Shown here: in pieces, positions 18,282 to 27,028 of the stretch
Position numbering within the stretch: position 1 is the stretch's first letter
Layout of the letters: each line of letters begins with the position of its first letter
Assembly (NCBI RefSeq): GCF_030717955.1
Contig: NZ_JAUZVY010000005.1
Coordinates: 1 to 64,000, forward strand
DNA length: 64,000 nucleotides
Source of the DNA: Alkalimonas delamerensis
GTDB taxonomy: Bacteria; Pseudomonadota; Gammaproteobacteria; Enterobacterales; Alteromonadaceae
Direction: 5' to 3'
Made by a program: the position numbers and the translations under genes
Notes under the pieces: generated by a model
The model's database searches: none
What the model was told of the DNA's origin: nothing
Seen by the model: only the letters and a program-made list of their open reading frames with translations

Positions 18282-19646
18282 ATGGCAAAAAATAAAACGG
18301 CTTATGTCTGCAATGACTGTGGTGCCGACTTTATGCGCTGGCAGGGGCAGTGCAGTGAGTGCGGTGCCTGGAATACCATTACCGAAGTACGACTTGGAGC
18401 GGTAAAAAGCAAAAGCAGTCGTTTTGAAGGCTATGCCGGTGCCGCTGCTGCCAAGGTGATTCGGCTGGATGAAGTGGATTTGCAAGATGTGCCGCGTTTT
18501 AGCTCGGGCTTCTCTGAGCTGGATAGGGTGCTGGGCGGTGGCATCGTACCGGGTTCGGCGGTGTTGATTGGCGGCAGTCCCGGCGCCGGTAAAAGTACCT
18601 TGTTGTTGCAAATGATGTGTGGCCTGGCGGAACAGGGCACGGCGCTCTATGTAACCGGAGAGGAGTCCTTGCAACAGGTGGCGCTTCGGGCCAATCGTCT
18701 GGGGCTGCCAACCGGCAAGCTCAGAATGTTGGCGGAAACCAATGTGGAAAGCATTTGCCACCTGGCCCAACAGGAAAAACCCCGGGTGATGGTGATCGAC
18801 TCCATTCAGGTGATGCATATGGCCGATATTCAGTCGGCGCCCGGCAGCGTCTCGCAGGTGCGGGAAAGTGCCGCTTACCTGACCCGCTTCGCCAAGCAGC
18901 ACCACATCGCGGTCATTATGGTGGGCCATGTGACCAAGGATGGCAGCCTGGCTGGTCCCAAGGTGCTGGAACATTGCATCGACTGCTCTATTTTGCTGGA
19001 TGGCGATGCGGACAGCCGCTACCGCACCTTGCGCGGCAACAAGAACCGCTTTGGCGCAGTCAATGAACTGGGTGTCTTTGCCATGACGGGTCAGGGCATG
19101 AAGGAAGTCAAGAACCCATCGGCGATTTTTCTTAGTCGCAGTGAGGAAGTGCAATCAGGCAGCATCGTGATGGTGCTGTGGGAGGGGACCCGACCTTTGC
19201 TGGTGGAAATCCAGGCTTTGGTCGACCACTCACCGCTCAATAATCCGCGACGGGTCACTGTGGGGATGGAGCAAAACCGCATAGCCATGTTGCTGGCGGT
19301 GATGCACCGCCATGCCGGTTTGCAAATGGCCGACCAGGATGTGTTTGTCAATGTGGTGGGGGGCATTCGGGTGCAGGAAACCAGTGCCGATCTGGCGACC
19401 TTGCTGGCGCTGGTCTCCAGCTTTCGCAACAAGCCGCTGCCGCATGATTTGGTGGTCTTTGGTGAAGTGGGGCTGTCCGGTGAAATCCGTCCGGTGCCCA
19501 GTGGTCAGGAACGGCTGCGTGAAGCGGCCAAGCATGGCTTTAAACGGGCGATTGTGCCCAAAGCCAATTGTCCGAAAGAGCCGATTGAAGGCATGCAGGT
19601 CACTGGCATTGGCCGTTTGTCCGAAGCACTGGAAGCCCTGGAGTAA
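18282..19646 (+). CDS. radA: DNA repair protein RadA
   Basis: A RecA-like ATPase and DnaB-type helicase of 454 residues that promotes branch migration during recombinational repair. Domains in order: a C4 zinc finger (CNDCGADFMRWQGQCSECGAW), Walker A GGSPGAGKST, the RadA-specific RGNKNRFG motif, and a C-terminal Lon-like domain with GEVGLSGEIRPV. The length matches E. coli RadA (460). A hairpin terminator follows. Confidence 0.97.
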   Translation: MAKNKTAYVCNDCGADFMRWQGQCSECGAWNTITEVRLGAVKSKSSRFEGYAGAAAAKVIRLDEVDLQDVPRFSSGFSELDRVLGGGIVPGSAVLIGGSPGAGKSTLLLQMMCGLAEQGTALYVTGEESLQQVALRANRLGLPTGKLRMLAETNVESICHLAQQEKPRVMVIDSIQVMHMADIQSAPGSVSQVRESAAYLTRFAKQHHIAVIMVGHVTKDGSLAGPKVLEHCIDCSILLDGDADSRYRTLRGNKNRFGAVNELGVFAMTGQGMKEVKNPSAIFLSRSEEVQSGSIVMVLWEGTRPLLVEIQALVDHSPLNNPRRVTVGMEQNRIAMLLAVMHRHAGLQMADQDVFVNVVGGIRVQETSADLATLLALVSSFRNKPLPHDLVVFGEVGLSGEIRPVPSGQERLREAAKHGFKRAIVPKANCPKEPIEGMQVTGIGRLSEALEALE

Positions 19647-19653
19647 CGCCGAA

Positions 19654-19679
19654 AAAATACCGCCGGTTGGCGGTATTTT
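19654..19679. terminator. Bidirectional terminator between radA and bamD
   Basis: AAAATACCGCC pairs perfectly with GGCGGTATTTT around a GGTT loop. A-rich and T-rich flanks let it serve both convergent genes. Confidence 0.88.
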
Positions 19680-19692
19680 CAGCTTGAAGCGC

Positions 19693-20472
19693 TTAAGAAC
19701 CAATGCGGGTTCTGTTGTTGGGGAAATTGAGTTTCAGCACTTCGTAGGCATCATCACGCAGCTTGTACAGGCCCAATTTGTCGTAGCCTTGCACCATCAG
19801 CTCCAGCGCCTGCTCCACTTGCGGCGATTCACGGAAAAACTCCACAATGTATTTGCCGCGATTGGCGGCAGCCAGATAAGCACCACGACGCATGTAGTAA
19901 TCGGCGACAATCAGCTCATGGCGGGCCAGAGTTTCACGAATGTGTTGCATCCGAATCCTGGCATCGGCACTGTACTGGCTGTCCGGGTAGGTGGTGACCA
20001 GGATGCGGAAGTCATCAAAGGCCTGGCGGGTACTGGCCAGATCGCGATCCGCCTGATCGATGCCAAAGAACGACTGAAAAGCATTTTCGTCGGCTTTCAG
20101 GTTGGTCAGACCGCGCATGTAATAGACGTAATCGAGATTGGGGTGATTTGGGTTCAGCCGGATAAAGCGATCGATGTTGGCAATGGCTTGCGGTAAATTG
20201 TTAGCCCGATAGTAGGCATAGATCAAATCCAGTTGCACCTGACGCGCCAAAGGACCAAAGGGGTGGCGGTTCTCAACGGCTTGCAGCATTTCGATGGCAC
20301 GATTGAACAGACCCGAGTCCAGCACACCTTTGGCTTCTTCGTACATGGCTTGCGCATTTTGGGTCACTGAGACGGGCTCTTGTGTCCGTTTACCAGCACA
20401 GGCACTGAGCGTTACTGCGATGATCATCACCCACAGCAGGGTGGAAAACTTACTAGTCATGGTTAAATTCAT
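19693..20472 (-). CDS. bamD: Outer membrane protein assembly factor BamD
   Basis: An essential lipoprotein of the BAM complex, which folds beta-barrel proteins into the outer membrane. The chosen start gives a signal peptide ending in the lipobox LSAC. The mature protein carries TPR-like repeats (YEEAKGVLDSGLFNRAIEML, RQVQLDLIYAYY) and the conserved FPNN stretch near the C-terminus. Start candidates are 20472 (GGAG very close upstream) and 20460. The frame stays open to 20568, but those residues precede the signal and are unlikely. It is divergent from rluD, a conserved pairing. Confidence 0.95.
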   Translation of the reverse strand: MNLTMTSKFSTLLWVMIIAVTLSACAGKRTQEPVSVTQNAQAMYEEAKGVLDSGLFNRAIEMLQAVENRHPFGPLARQVQLDLIYAYYRANNLPQAIANIDRFIRLNPNHPNLDYVYYMRGLTNLKADENAFQSFFGIDQADRDLASTRQAFDDFRILVTTYPDSQYSADARIRMQHIRETLARHELIVADYYMRRGAYLAAANRGKYIVEFFRESPQVEQALELMVQGYDKLGLYKLRDDAYEVLKLNFPNNRTRIGS

Positions 20473-20588
20473 ATCTCCGTCAGCCTTTGGCTGTCCAGTT
20501 GGTGGTAAAACCGTTAAAATACGCTCCAAGAGAAACCCGATTCTAACCCAGAGCCTTCGGGAATGCACACAGGATACCCGCTTCCGCT

Positions 20589-21563
20589 ATGACAAAACAG
20601 ATCAAATTGACAGAAATCGTGCCTGACCATCTTTACGGTAAGCGGTTAGATCAGGTGTTGGCCGAATTGTTCCCCGATTATTCACGCTCACGGATAAAAA
20701 ACTGGATTTTGGCCGGGGAGGTATTCATCGATGGGGTGGTCGAAAGCAAACCCCGGCACAAATTGCTGGGTGGCGAAACGCTGCTGGTCGACGCCGAGCT
20801 GCCAGACGAAGTGCAGCATGAGGCCGAAGCCATTGCACTGAATATTTTGTACGAAGATGACGACATCCTGGCAATCAACAAACCGGCTGGTTTGGTGGTG
20901 CACCCTGGGGCGGGCAATCAGGACGGTACTTTGTTGAATGCCTTGTTGCATCATGTGCCGGATATTATCGAAGTGCCAAGGGCTGGGATTATTCATCGAC
21001 TGGATAAAGACACCTCCGGCGTGATGGTGGTGGCCAAAACCATACCGGCACAAACAGCCTTGGTCTCAGCCATGCAACAACGGCTGATCACCCGCGAGTA
21101 CGAAGCCGTTTGTCACGGTACGCTAACCGGTGGTGGCACCGTCGATGCCCCCATTGGACGGCATCAAACCCAGCGCACTCTGATGGCCATTGACGAAGCC
21201 GGAAAACCAGCGGTCACCCACTATCGGGTGATGGAGCGCTTCCGGGCTCATACCAGGCTGCGATTGCGGCTGGAAACCGGTCGCACCCACCAAATCCGGG
21301 TGCACATGCAATCCTTGCATCATCCTTTGGTGGGCGATCCTGTTTACGGTGGCCGGCCCAGACCGCCGCGCGGCGCCAGCGAGCAGTTCCGTCAGGTGCT
21401 GCAAAGCTTTCAGCGCCAGGCACTGCATGCTGCCTTGCTGAAACTGGAGCACCCTATCAGTGGTGAGCCGATGGAGTGGCAGGCGCCAATCCCGGAGGAC
21501 ATGCGTTTATTGGTCGAGACCCTGCGTTCCGATACGCAGCAGCATGGCATGGACGATGCCTGA
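20589..21563 (+). CDS. rluD: 23S rRNA pseudouridine(1911/1915/1917) synthase
   Basis: A protein of 324 residues with an N-terminal S4 RNA-binding domain (GKRLDQVLAELFPDYSRSRIKNWI) and an RluA-family catalytic domain with HRLDKDTSGVMVVAK, whose Asp is catalytic. RTHQIRVHMQ and DPVYGG complete the family pattern. It modifies helix 69 of 23S rRNA. The end overlaps pgeF by 8 bases, and the order rluD-pgeF-clpB is the same as in E. coli. Confidence 0.97.
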   Translation: MTKQIKLTEIVPDHLYGKRLDQVLAELFPDYSRSRIKNWILAGEVFIDGVVESKPRHKLLGGETLLVDAELPDEVQHEAEAIALNILYEDDDILAINKPAGLVVHPGAGNQDGTLLNALLHHVPDIIEVPRAGIIHRLDKDTSGVMVVAKTIPAQTALVSAMQQRLITREYEAVCHGTLTGGGTVDAPIGRHQTQRTLMAIDEAGKPAVTHYRVMERFRAHTRLRLRLETGRTHQIRVHMQSLHHPLVGDPVYGGRPRPPRGASEQFRQVLQSFQRQALHAALLKLEHPISGEPMEWQAPIPEDMRLLVETLRSDTQQHGMDDA

Positions 21564-22296
21564 TGTGCAGCTGATTCAGCCAGACTGGCCAGCCCCTGCT
21601 GGGGTGAAAGCCATCAGCAGCACCCGTGTGGGGGGCCTGTCTGACGGACCTTATGCCGGTTTGAATCTGGGCAGTCATGTTGGTGATGACAGGACGGTGG
21701 TCGCAGGCAACCGCCAGCTGTTGAGCGCTGCGGCTGCCATGCCTCAGCCGCCATTTTGGTTGGAACAGGTGCATGGGGTTCAGGTGGTTGCTTTACCTGC
21801 AGCAAGCCCGGAGCCCATCACTGCCGATGCGGCGTACAGCGACCGCCCCGGCCAGGTGTGTGCGGTGATGACCGCCGATTGCCTGCCGGTGTTGTTCTGC
21901 GATGCTCGTGGTCAGCAGGTAGCGGCAGCCCATGCTGGCTGGCGTGGCCTGGCGGCGGGGGTGCTGGAAAACACCCTGGCCAGTTTTGCTGCCGGCACGG
22001 AAATCATGGCCTGGCTTGGCCCTGCCATTGGGCCTTCGGCCTTTGAGGTAGGCAGCGAAGTTGTGCAGCAATTTACCACCTCAGATCCGAAGGCCGCAGC
22101 GGCCTTTGTGCAGCAAAGCGAGCACAAATGGTTGGCGGATTTGTACCAGTTGGCCCGGTTGCGTTTGCAGCGCGCCGGCGTGCAGGCCATTTACGGTGGC
22201 GATCACTGCACCTTTTCTGAACCCGAATTGTTTTACTCCTACCGCCGTGATGGCCAAACCGGCCGCATGGCTAGCTGCATTTGGTTGCAGCCCTAA
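21556..22296 (+). CDS. pgeF: Purine nucleoside phosphorylase / peptidoglycan editing factor PgeF (YfiH)
   Basis: A protein of 246 residues of the multicopper-oxidase-unrelated LACC1/YfiH family. GLNLGSHVGDD, TADCLPVLFCD, HAGWRGLAAGVLE and the C-terminal CTFSEPELFYSYRRDG (family Cys/His zinc ligands) are present. Members phosphorolyse purine nucleosides, and E. coli YfiH also prevents mis-incorporation of L-Ser into peptidoglycan. The ATG at 21556 overlaps the rluD end; an in-frame ATG at 21544 is the alternative. Confidence 0.93.
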   Translation: MPDVQLIQPDWPAPAGVKAISSTRVGGLSDGPYAGLNLGSHVGDDRTVVAGNRQLLSAAAAMPQPPFWLEQVHGVQVVALPAASPEPITADAAYSDRPGQVCAVMTADCLPVLFCDARGQQVAAAHAGWRGLAAGVLENTLASFAAGTEIMAWLGPAIGPSAFEVGSEVVQQFTTSDPKAAAAFVQQSEHKWLADLYQLARLRLQRAGVQAIYGGDHCTFSEPELFYSYRRDGQTGRMASCIWLQP

Positions 22297-22329
22297 CTTT
22301 GATCCTAGTCAATTATTTGACGCCTACTG

Positions 22330-22358
22330 CTTGAAAACTGCCCAGTGGCTCCCAATAT
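22330..22358 (+). promoter_or_regulatory. Candidate sigma32 heat-shock promoter of clpB
   Basis: CTTGAA at 22330-22335 and CCCAATAT at 22351-22358 are separated by 15 bp, against a consensus of CTTGAA-N13-15-CCCCATNT. Only one base of the -10 element differs. It lies 40 bases upstream of clpB, a sigma32 regulon gene in E. coli. Confidence 0.75.
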
Positions 22359-22397
22359 AAGCTATAACTTTTGTTACAGTTTTGATTGGAGAACCCC

Positions 22398-24968
22398 ATG
22401 CGATTAGATCGTCTGACCAGCAAGTTTCAACAGGCCATTGCCGATGCGCAGTCGCTGGCACTTGGCCGCGATCACCAGTTTATTGAGCCGGTGCATTTGA
22501 TGCATGCGCTGCTCAATCAGGATGGCAGCACCGTGCGCGAGCTGCTGAACAAACTGGGCATTAATTTTAACGAGCTGCGGCTGAAAGTGACGCAGGCCAT
22601 CGAGCGCTTGCCAACGGTGGAAGGCACCGGCGGTGATGTGCAGTTGTCGGCAGCGATGGGCACTTTGCTCAATTTGTGCGACAAGCTGGCGCAAAAGCGC
22701 AAAGATCAATACATTTCCAGCGAGTTGTTTGTGCTGGCCGCCACCGAGGACAAAGGCACTCTGGGCACGATTTTACGTGAGCAGGGCGTCACCGCCGAAG
22801 CGCTGGGTAAAGCCATCGATGCGATGCGCGCCGGTCAGCAGGTGGACGATCCCAATGCCGAAGACACCCGTCAGGCCTTGACCAAATACACCGTCGATCT
22901 GACCGCCCGTGCCGAGGCCGGCAAACTGGACCCGGTGATTGGCCGGGATGAAGAAATTCGCCGCTGCATTCAGGTGCTGCAACGCCGTACCAAAAATAAC
23001 CCGGTGCTGATTGGTGAGCCTGGCGTTGGTAAAACCGCCATTGTCGAAGGGCTGGCGCTGCGTATTATCAACAAAGAAGTGCCGGCAGGTTTGCAGGACA
23101 AGCGGGTGCTGGCACTGGACCTGGGCGCGCTCTTGGCTGGCGCCAAGTACCGGGGTGAATTTGAAGAGCGGCTCAAAGCCGTGTTGAATGAACTGGCAAA
23201 AGAAGAAGGTCAGGTCATTCTGTTTATCGATGAAATCCATACCATGGTCGGCGCGGGTAAAGCCGATGGTGCCATGGATGCCGGCAATATGTTAAAGCCC
23301 GCGTTGGCGCGTGGTGAGCTGCACTGTCTGGGGGCCACCACCCTTGATGAATACCGCAAATACATCGAAAAAGATGCCGCTTTGGAGCGTCGTTTTCAAA
23401 AAGTGCTGGTGGAAGAGCCAAGCGTGGAAGATACCATTGCCATTTTACGCGGCTTAAAAGAGCGTTACGAGCTGCATCATGCGGTGGAAATTACCGACCC
23501 TGCTATTGTCGCTGCGGCCACTTTGTCGCACCGTTATGTTAATGATCGTCAGTTGCCGGATAAAGCCATCGACTTGATTGACGAAGCCGCGTCCAGCATT
23601 CGGATGCAGATGGACTCCAAGCCGGAAGAAATGGACCGGCTGGAGCGGCGCATCATTCAGTTAAAGCTGGAAGACAATGCGCTCAGCAAAGAAGTGGATG
23701 ACGGCAGTAAAAAACGCCGTGATGTTATTCAGGAGCAAATTGCCCAGTTGGAGCAAGAGTACAAGGGCCTGGACGAAATCTGGGAGGCTGAAAAAGCAGC
23801 CCTGCAGGGCACTCAAACCATTAAAGAAGAGCTGGAACAGGTTCGGTTGGACATGGAGGTGGCGCGCCGCGCCGGTGATTTGCAGCGGATGTCCGAGCTG
23901 CAGTATGGCCGTATTCCAGCACTGGAAAAGCAATTGGATCTGGCCAGTCAGGCCGAGATGCAAGACATGCAATTGCTGCGGAATCGGGTTACCGAGCAGG
24001 AAATTGCCGATGTGCTGTCTAAAGCCACCGGTATTCCGGTCAGCAAGATGCTGGAAGGCGAGCGGGAGAAGCTGCTGCAGATGGAGCAGGCACTGCACCA
24101 AAACGTGGTCGGGCAAGAAGAAGCCGTGGCTGCGGTCGCCAATGCCATTCGCCGTTCGCGCGCTGGCCTGTCCGATCCGAACCGGCCGATTGGCTCTTTC
24201 CTGTTTTTAGGTCCAACTGGGGTCGGGAAGACCGAACTGACCAAGTCGCTGGCGAAATTTTTATTCGACAGTCCGGATGCGATGGTGCGGATTGATATGT
24301 CGGAGTTTATGGAAAAGCACGCGGTATCGCGCCTAGTCGGTGCGCCTCCGGGTTATGTCGGTTACGAAGAAGGTGGCTATCTGACCGAGGCGGTGCGGCG
24401 CAGACCTTACTCGGTGATCCTGTTGGATGAGGTGGAAAAAGCCCACCCGGATGTGTTCAACATTCTGTTGCAGGTGCTGGACGATGGCCGGCTGACCGAT
24501 GGTCAGGGTCGCACCGTGGACTTTAAAAACAGCGTCATCATCATGACCTCGAACCTGGGCTCGGATTTAATCCAGCAGTACAGCAATGAGTCGAGCTATC
24601 AGGAAATGAAAACCATGCTGATGGATGTGCTGGGCAATCACTTTAGGCCAGAGTTTTTAAACCGGGTCGATGAAACCGTGGTGTTCCATCCGCTGGGTCA
24701 CGAGCAAATCAAAGCCATTGCCGGCATTCAACTGGCGCGGCTACGCCAGCGTTTGCAAGAGCGTGATTATCAGCTAGAGGTCAGCGAAGCAGCCTTGGAT
24801 GCGTTGGCGGCCGTTGGCTTTGATCCGGTGTTTGGTGCCCGGCCACTGAAGCGGGCCATCCAGCAGCATCTGGAAAACCCATTGGCGCAAGCGCTGCTTA
24901 AAGGGGAGATTGCCCCTGGTAGCACGGTACAGATTGATGCTGAAGGTGATGTCCTTAGCATCCGTTGA
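22398..24968 (+). CDS. clpB: ATP-dependent disaggregase ClpB
   Basis: A Hsp100 chaperone of 856 residues that extracts polypeptides from aggregates together with DnaK. Order: the N-terminal Clp repeat domain, AAA1 with Walker A GEPGVGKTA and DEIHTMVGAG, the coiled-coil M domain (about residues 410-525, rich in E/K/L/Q), and AAA2 with GPTGVGKTELTK and the C-terminal GARPLKRAIQ. The ATG at 22398 follows TTGGAGAA and gives the usual length; the frame opens at a TTG 12 bases earlier. Heat-shock control is suggested by the sigma32-like promoter. Confidence 0.98.
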   Translation: MRLDRLTSKFQQAIADAQSLALGRDHQFIEPVHLMHALLNQDGSTVRELLNKLGINFNELRLKVTQAIERLPTVEGTGGDVQLSAAMGTLLNLCDKLAQKRKDQYISSELFVLAATEDKGTLGTILREQGVTAEALGKAIDAMRAGQQVDDPNAEDTRQALTKYTVDLTARAEAGKLDPVIGRDEEIRRCIQVLQRRTKNNPVLIGEPGVGKTAIVEGLALRIINKEVPAGLQDKRVLALDLGALLAGAKYRGEFEERLKAVLNELAKEEGQVILFIDEIHTMVGAGKADGAMDAGNMLKPALARGELHCLGATTLDEYRKYIEKDAALERRFQKVLVEEPSVEDTIAILRGLKERYELHHAVEITDPAIVAAATLSHRYVNDRQLPDKAIDLIDEAASSIRMQMDSKPEEMDRLERRIIQLKLEDNALSKEVDDGSKKRRDVIQEQIAQLEQEYKGLDEIWEAEKAALQGTQTIKEELEQVRLDMEVARRAGDLQRMSELQYGRIPALEKQLDLASQAEMQDMQLLRNRVTEQEIADVLSKATGIPVSKMLEGEREKLLQMEQALHQNVVGQEEAVAAVANAIRRSRAGLSDPNRPIGSFLFLGPTGVGKTELTKSLAKFLFDSPDAMVRIDMSEFMEKHAVSRLVGAPPGYVGYEEGGYLTEAVRRRPYSVILLDEVEKAHPDVFNILLQVLDDGRLTDGQGRTVDFKNSVIIMTSNLGSDLIQQYSNESSYQEMKTMLMDVLGNHFRPEFLNRVDETVVFHPLGHEQIKAIAGIQLARLRQRLQERDYQLEVSEAALDALAAVGFDPVFGARPLKRAIQQHLENPLAQALLKGEIAPGSTVQIDAEGDVLSIR

Positions 24969-24991
24969 TGGCACTGACCAGTTAGCAACCT

Positions 24992-25053
24992 GAAACGGCA
25001 TCGATGCCGTTTCGCAAGCAATGAAGGCCCACCTTATTGGTGGGCTTATTTTT
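24992..25053 (+). terminator. Tandem hairpins terminating clpB
   Basis: A perfect palindrome, GAAACGGCAT/ATGCCGTTTC (24992-25013), is followed by a second stem AGGCCCACC/GGTGGGCTT (25025-25047) with TTATTTTT after it. The second has the classic intrinsic terminator shape. Confidence 0.85.
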
Positions 25054-25239
25054 CTGACCTTTTGGCTGGTTAGCTCTGGGTTTGCCTGCTGCTAGGGGAG
25101 TTACCTACTGGGCCTGATGCAGCAGTGGCGTCAGTTTAAGTGAGCTGGTGGCAATGAAAAACAAGGATTTTAATGCTTTACAGGAAAATTTCACGGCTAT
25201 GGTCTAAATTATAAAGGTTTGATCAACCGGAGTGTAAGC

Positions 25240-25596
25240 ATGAAAAAATCTTTGTTGTTAACAGCATCCATGGCGGCAGCCGTATTGGTGCAACCTGCTT
25301 TGATCCCTTCAGCACAGGCGGATATTGTCACCACCCATCAGTATGTGCAGGAGCAGCAATCGGTTTTAAACCGGGCGGTGTTGACCGAGCAGTTGCAACG
25401 GCAGGAAGTCCGTGATCTTTTGGTGCAGTATGGGGTCGATCCGGATGAGGCCTTGCTGCGGGTAGCAGCGCTCAGCGATGAAGAAGTGATGGAACTGACC
25501 GCCAGTATTCATGAGCTGCCGGCCGGTGCCGGTATCAGCATCAGTACCACCGTAATTTTAGTGGGCATTATTATCTGGCTGGTATTTTTCCGCTAA
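25240..25596 (+). CDS. PA2779 family small membrane protein
   Basis: A protein of 118 residues: an N-terminal signal peptide (MKKSLLLTASMAAAV to AQA), a soluble middle with VLTEQLQRQEVRDLLVQYGVDPDEALLRVAALSDEEV, and a C-terminal membrane helix VILVGIIIWLVFF. This matches the PA2779 family, which I recall as normally adjacent to a PA2778-type peptidase, as here. The ATG at 25240 has CCGGAG upstream and starts the signal peptide; the frame opens 21 bases earlier. Function is unknown; a membrane partner of the next gene is inferred. Confidence 0.82.
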   Translation: MKKSLLLTASMAAAVLVQPALIPSAQADIVTTHQYVQEQQSVLNRAVLTEQLQRQEVRDLLVQYGVDPDEALLRVAALSDEEVMELTASIHELPAGAGISISTTVILVGIIIWLVFFR

Positions 25597-25600
25597 ACAG

Positions 25601-25620
25601 GCGCCCGTTGTGGGCGCTTC
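25601..25620 (+). terminator. Hairpin between the PA2779-like and PA2778-like genes
   Basis: GCGCCC pairs with GGGCGC around GTTGT. The downstream tract TTCATTTAT is weak, so this may be a partial terminator or attenuator that lowers expression of the second gene. Confidence 0.5.
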
Positions 25621-25643
25621 ATTTATAAAAAAGAGTCATTTTC

Positions 25644-26603
25644 ATGCATCAAGATTTCCGGCAGCTTAGCTGGCGTTGTTTCTGTGGCTGCTTGTTGCTG
25701 CTGTGGTTGTCAGCTTGCAGCCAAACCCGTCCTCCCGCTCAGTACCACCGCTTGATTGCAGCCGGGTTGCCGGCCATTGAGTTGACCGAAACCCCGTTTT
25801 ATCCCCAATTGCAGTATCAATGTGGTCCAGCCGCGTTAGCCACAGTGTTGCAAAGCAGCGGTGTCGTTAGCGCTGAGCCGGAGTTATTGGCTGAACAGGT
25901 GTATTTGCCAAAGCGCCAGGGAAGTTTGCAGGCAGAGTTGATGGCGGCCAGTCGGCGGGCTGAACGGGTACCATACCCATTGTCGCCAGAGCTTGAAGCC
26001 CTTGTCACGGAATTGCATGCCGGGCATCCGGTGTTGGTGTTGAAAAACCTGGGGTTAGCACGCTTTCCTCGCTGGCATTATGCGGTGGTGATTGGCTACG
26101 ACCCAAGCCGGCAGCAGCTGCTGCTGCGCTCTGGTACTGAGCCAAGACAGCGGCTGTCGTTGCGTCGCTTTGAGCGAAGCTGGCAACTGGCGGACTACTG
26201 GGCTTTGGTGGTGCCAGCAGCAGGCAGCTTGCCTGCGACCGCCGAGCCTGGGCGTTATCTGAGCGCTGTGGCCCAGGTGGAGCAGCAGGGGCGGCTGGAG
26301 CTGGCGGCGCTAAGTTATACTGCGGCTCAACAGCGCTGGCCCAATGATGATCGGGTCCTGTTCGCCCTTGGCAATATCGCCTATCAGCAGGCGGATTTTA
26401 CCACTGCGAAGCTGCACTATTACCGGGCACTGGAGCTGGCACCTGCTGAAGCGGCTTATGCTTTTAACCTGAGCTGGGCTTTGCTGCGGCTTGGCAAAGT
26501 ACCGGAAGCGCTCAGTATGGCTGAGTTGAGTGCGCAACTGGCCCCTGAGCACCCACGTTACAGCCAGGCATCGGTGTTGTTGCAACGGGCACTGTCGGAC
26601 TAA
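25644..26603 (+). CDS. PA2778 family cysteine peptidase lipoprotein with TPR repeats
   Basis: A protein of 319 residues with a lipoprotein signal ending in LSAC. A C39-like papain-fold domain follows: QYQCGPAALATVL carries the presumed nucleophile Cys, and RWHYAVVIGYD the His. The C-terminal third holds TPR-type repeats (FALGNIAYQQADFTTAKLHYYRALELAPAEAAYAFN). C39 peptidases usually cut double-glycine leader peptides. Here the domain is on an exported lipoprotein without an ABC transporter, so that role is not implied. It is paired with the PA2779-like gene upstream. Confidence 0.83.
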   Translation: MHQDFRQLSWRCFCGCLLLLWLSACSQTRPPAQYHRLIAAGLPAIELTETPFYPQLQYQCGPAALATVLQSSGVVSAEPELLAEQVYLPKRQGSLQAELMAASRRAERVPYPLSPELEALVTELHAGHPVLVLKNLGLARFPRWHYAVVIGYDPSRQQLLLRSGTEPRQRLSLRRFERSWQLADYWALVVPAAGSLPATAEPGRYLSAVAQVEQQGRLELAALSYTAAQQRWPNDDRVLFALGNIAYQQADFTTAKLHYYRALELAPAEAAYAFNLSWALLRLGKVPEALSMAELSAQLAPEHPRYSQASVLLQRALSD

Positions 26604-26692
26604 GCCGGAAAGCCAGCCCCAGCGCTCTCAAAGATGGCTGTCACAGCACGCTTGGGGTACCATGCAGGCAGTTCAGGCAAAGGGCATCTCGT

Positions 26693-26917
26693 ATGAGTGA
26701 ACAACAAATCAACAATCCGCTGCACGGTATTACACTGCAAAAGCTGCTAGAGCAGCTGGTGGCTCATTATGGCTGGGAACAGCTGGCTGTGCGGGTGCGG
26801 ATCAATTGCTTTAAGCAGGACCCTTCGATTAAATCCAGTCTGAAGTTTTTACGCAAAACGCCTTGGGCCCGGGCTGAGGTCGAACAGCTTTTTATCACGA
26901 CCTTTCACAGTCGCTAA
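26693..26917 (+). CDS. VF530 family (DUF2132) DNA-binding protein
   Basis: A protein of 74 residues nearly covering the whole family: NPLHGITLQKLLEQLVAHYGWEQL, then INCFKQDPSIKSSLKFLRKTPWARAEVEQLF. V. fischeri VF530 gives the family its name. DNA binding is reported for the fold, while the cellular role is unclear. It stands alone between a convergent-free stretch and ctlX. Confidence 0.88.
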   Translation: MSEQQINNPLHGITLQKLLEQLVAHYGWEQLAVRVRINCFKQDPSIKSSLKFLRKTPWARAEVEQLFITTFHSR

Positions 26918-27028
26918 ATCGGCTGTTTCAGAGCTTGGCTGAACTTCGTATAATGGCGGCCGCTGAGCACAAATAACAATGATAGCTTAGCTTGTCACCA
27001 GCCTTAACGAAGATGAAGCAAGCAAACC

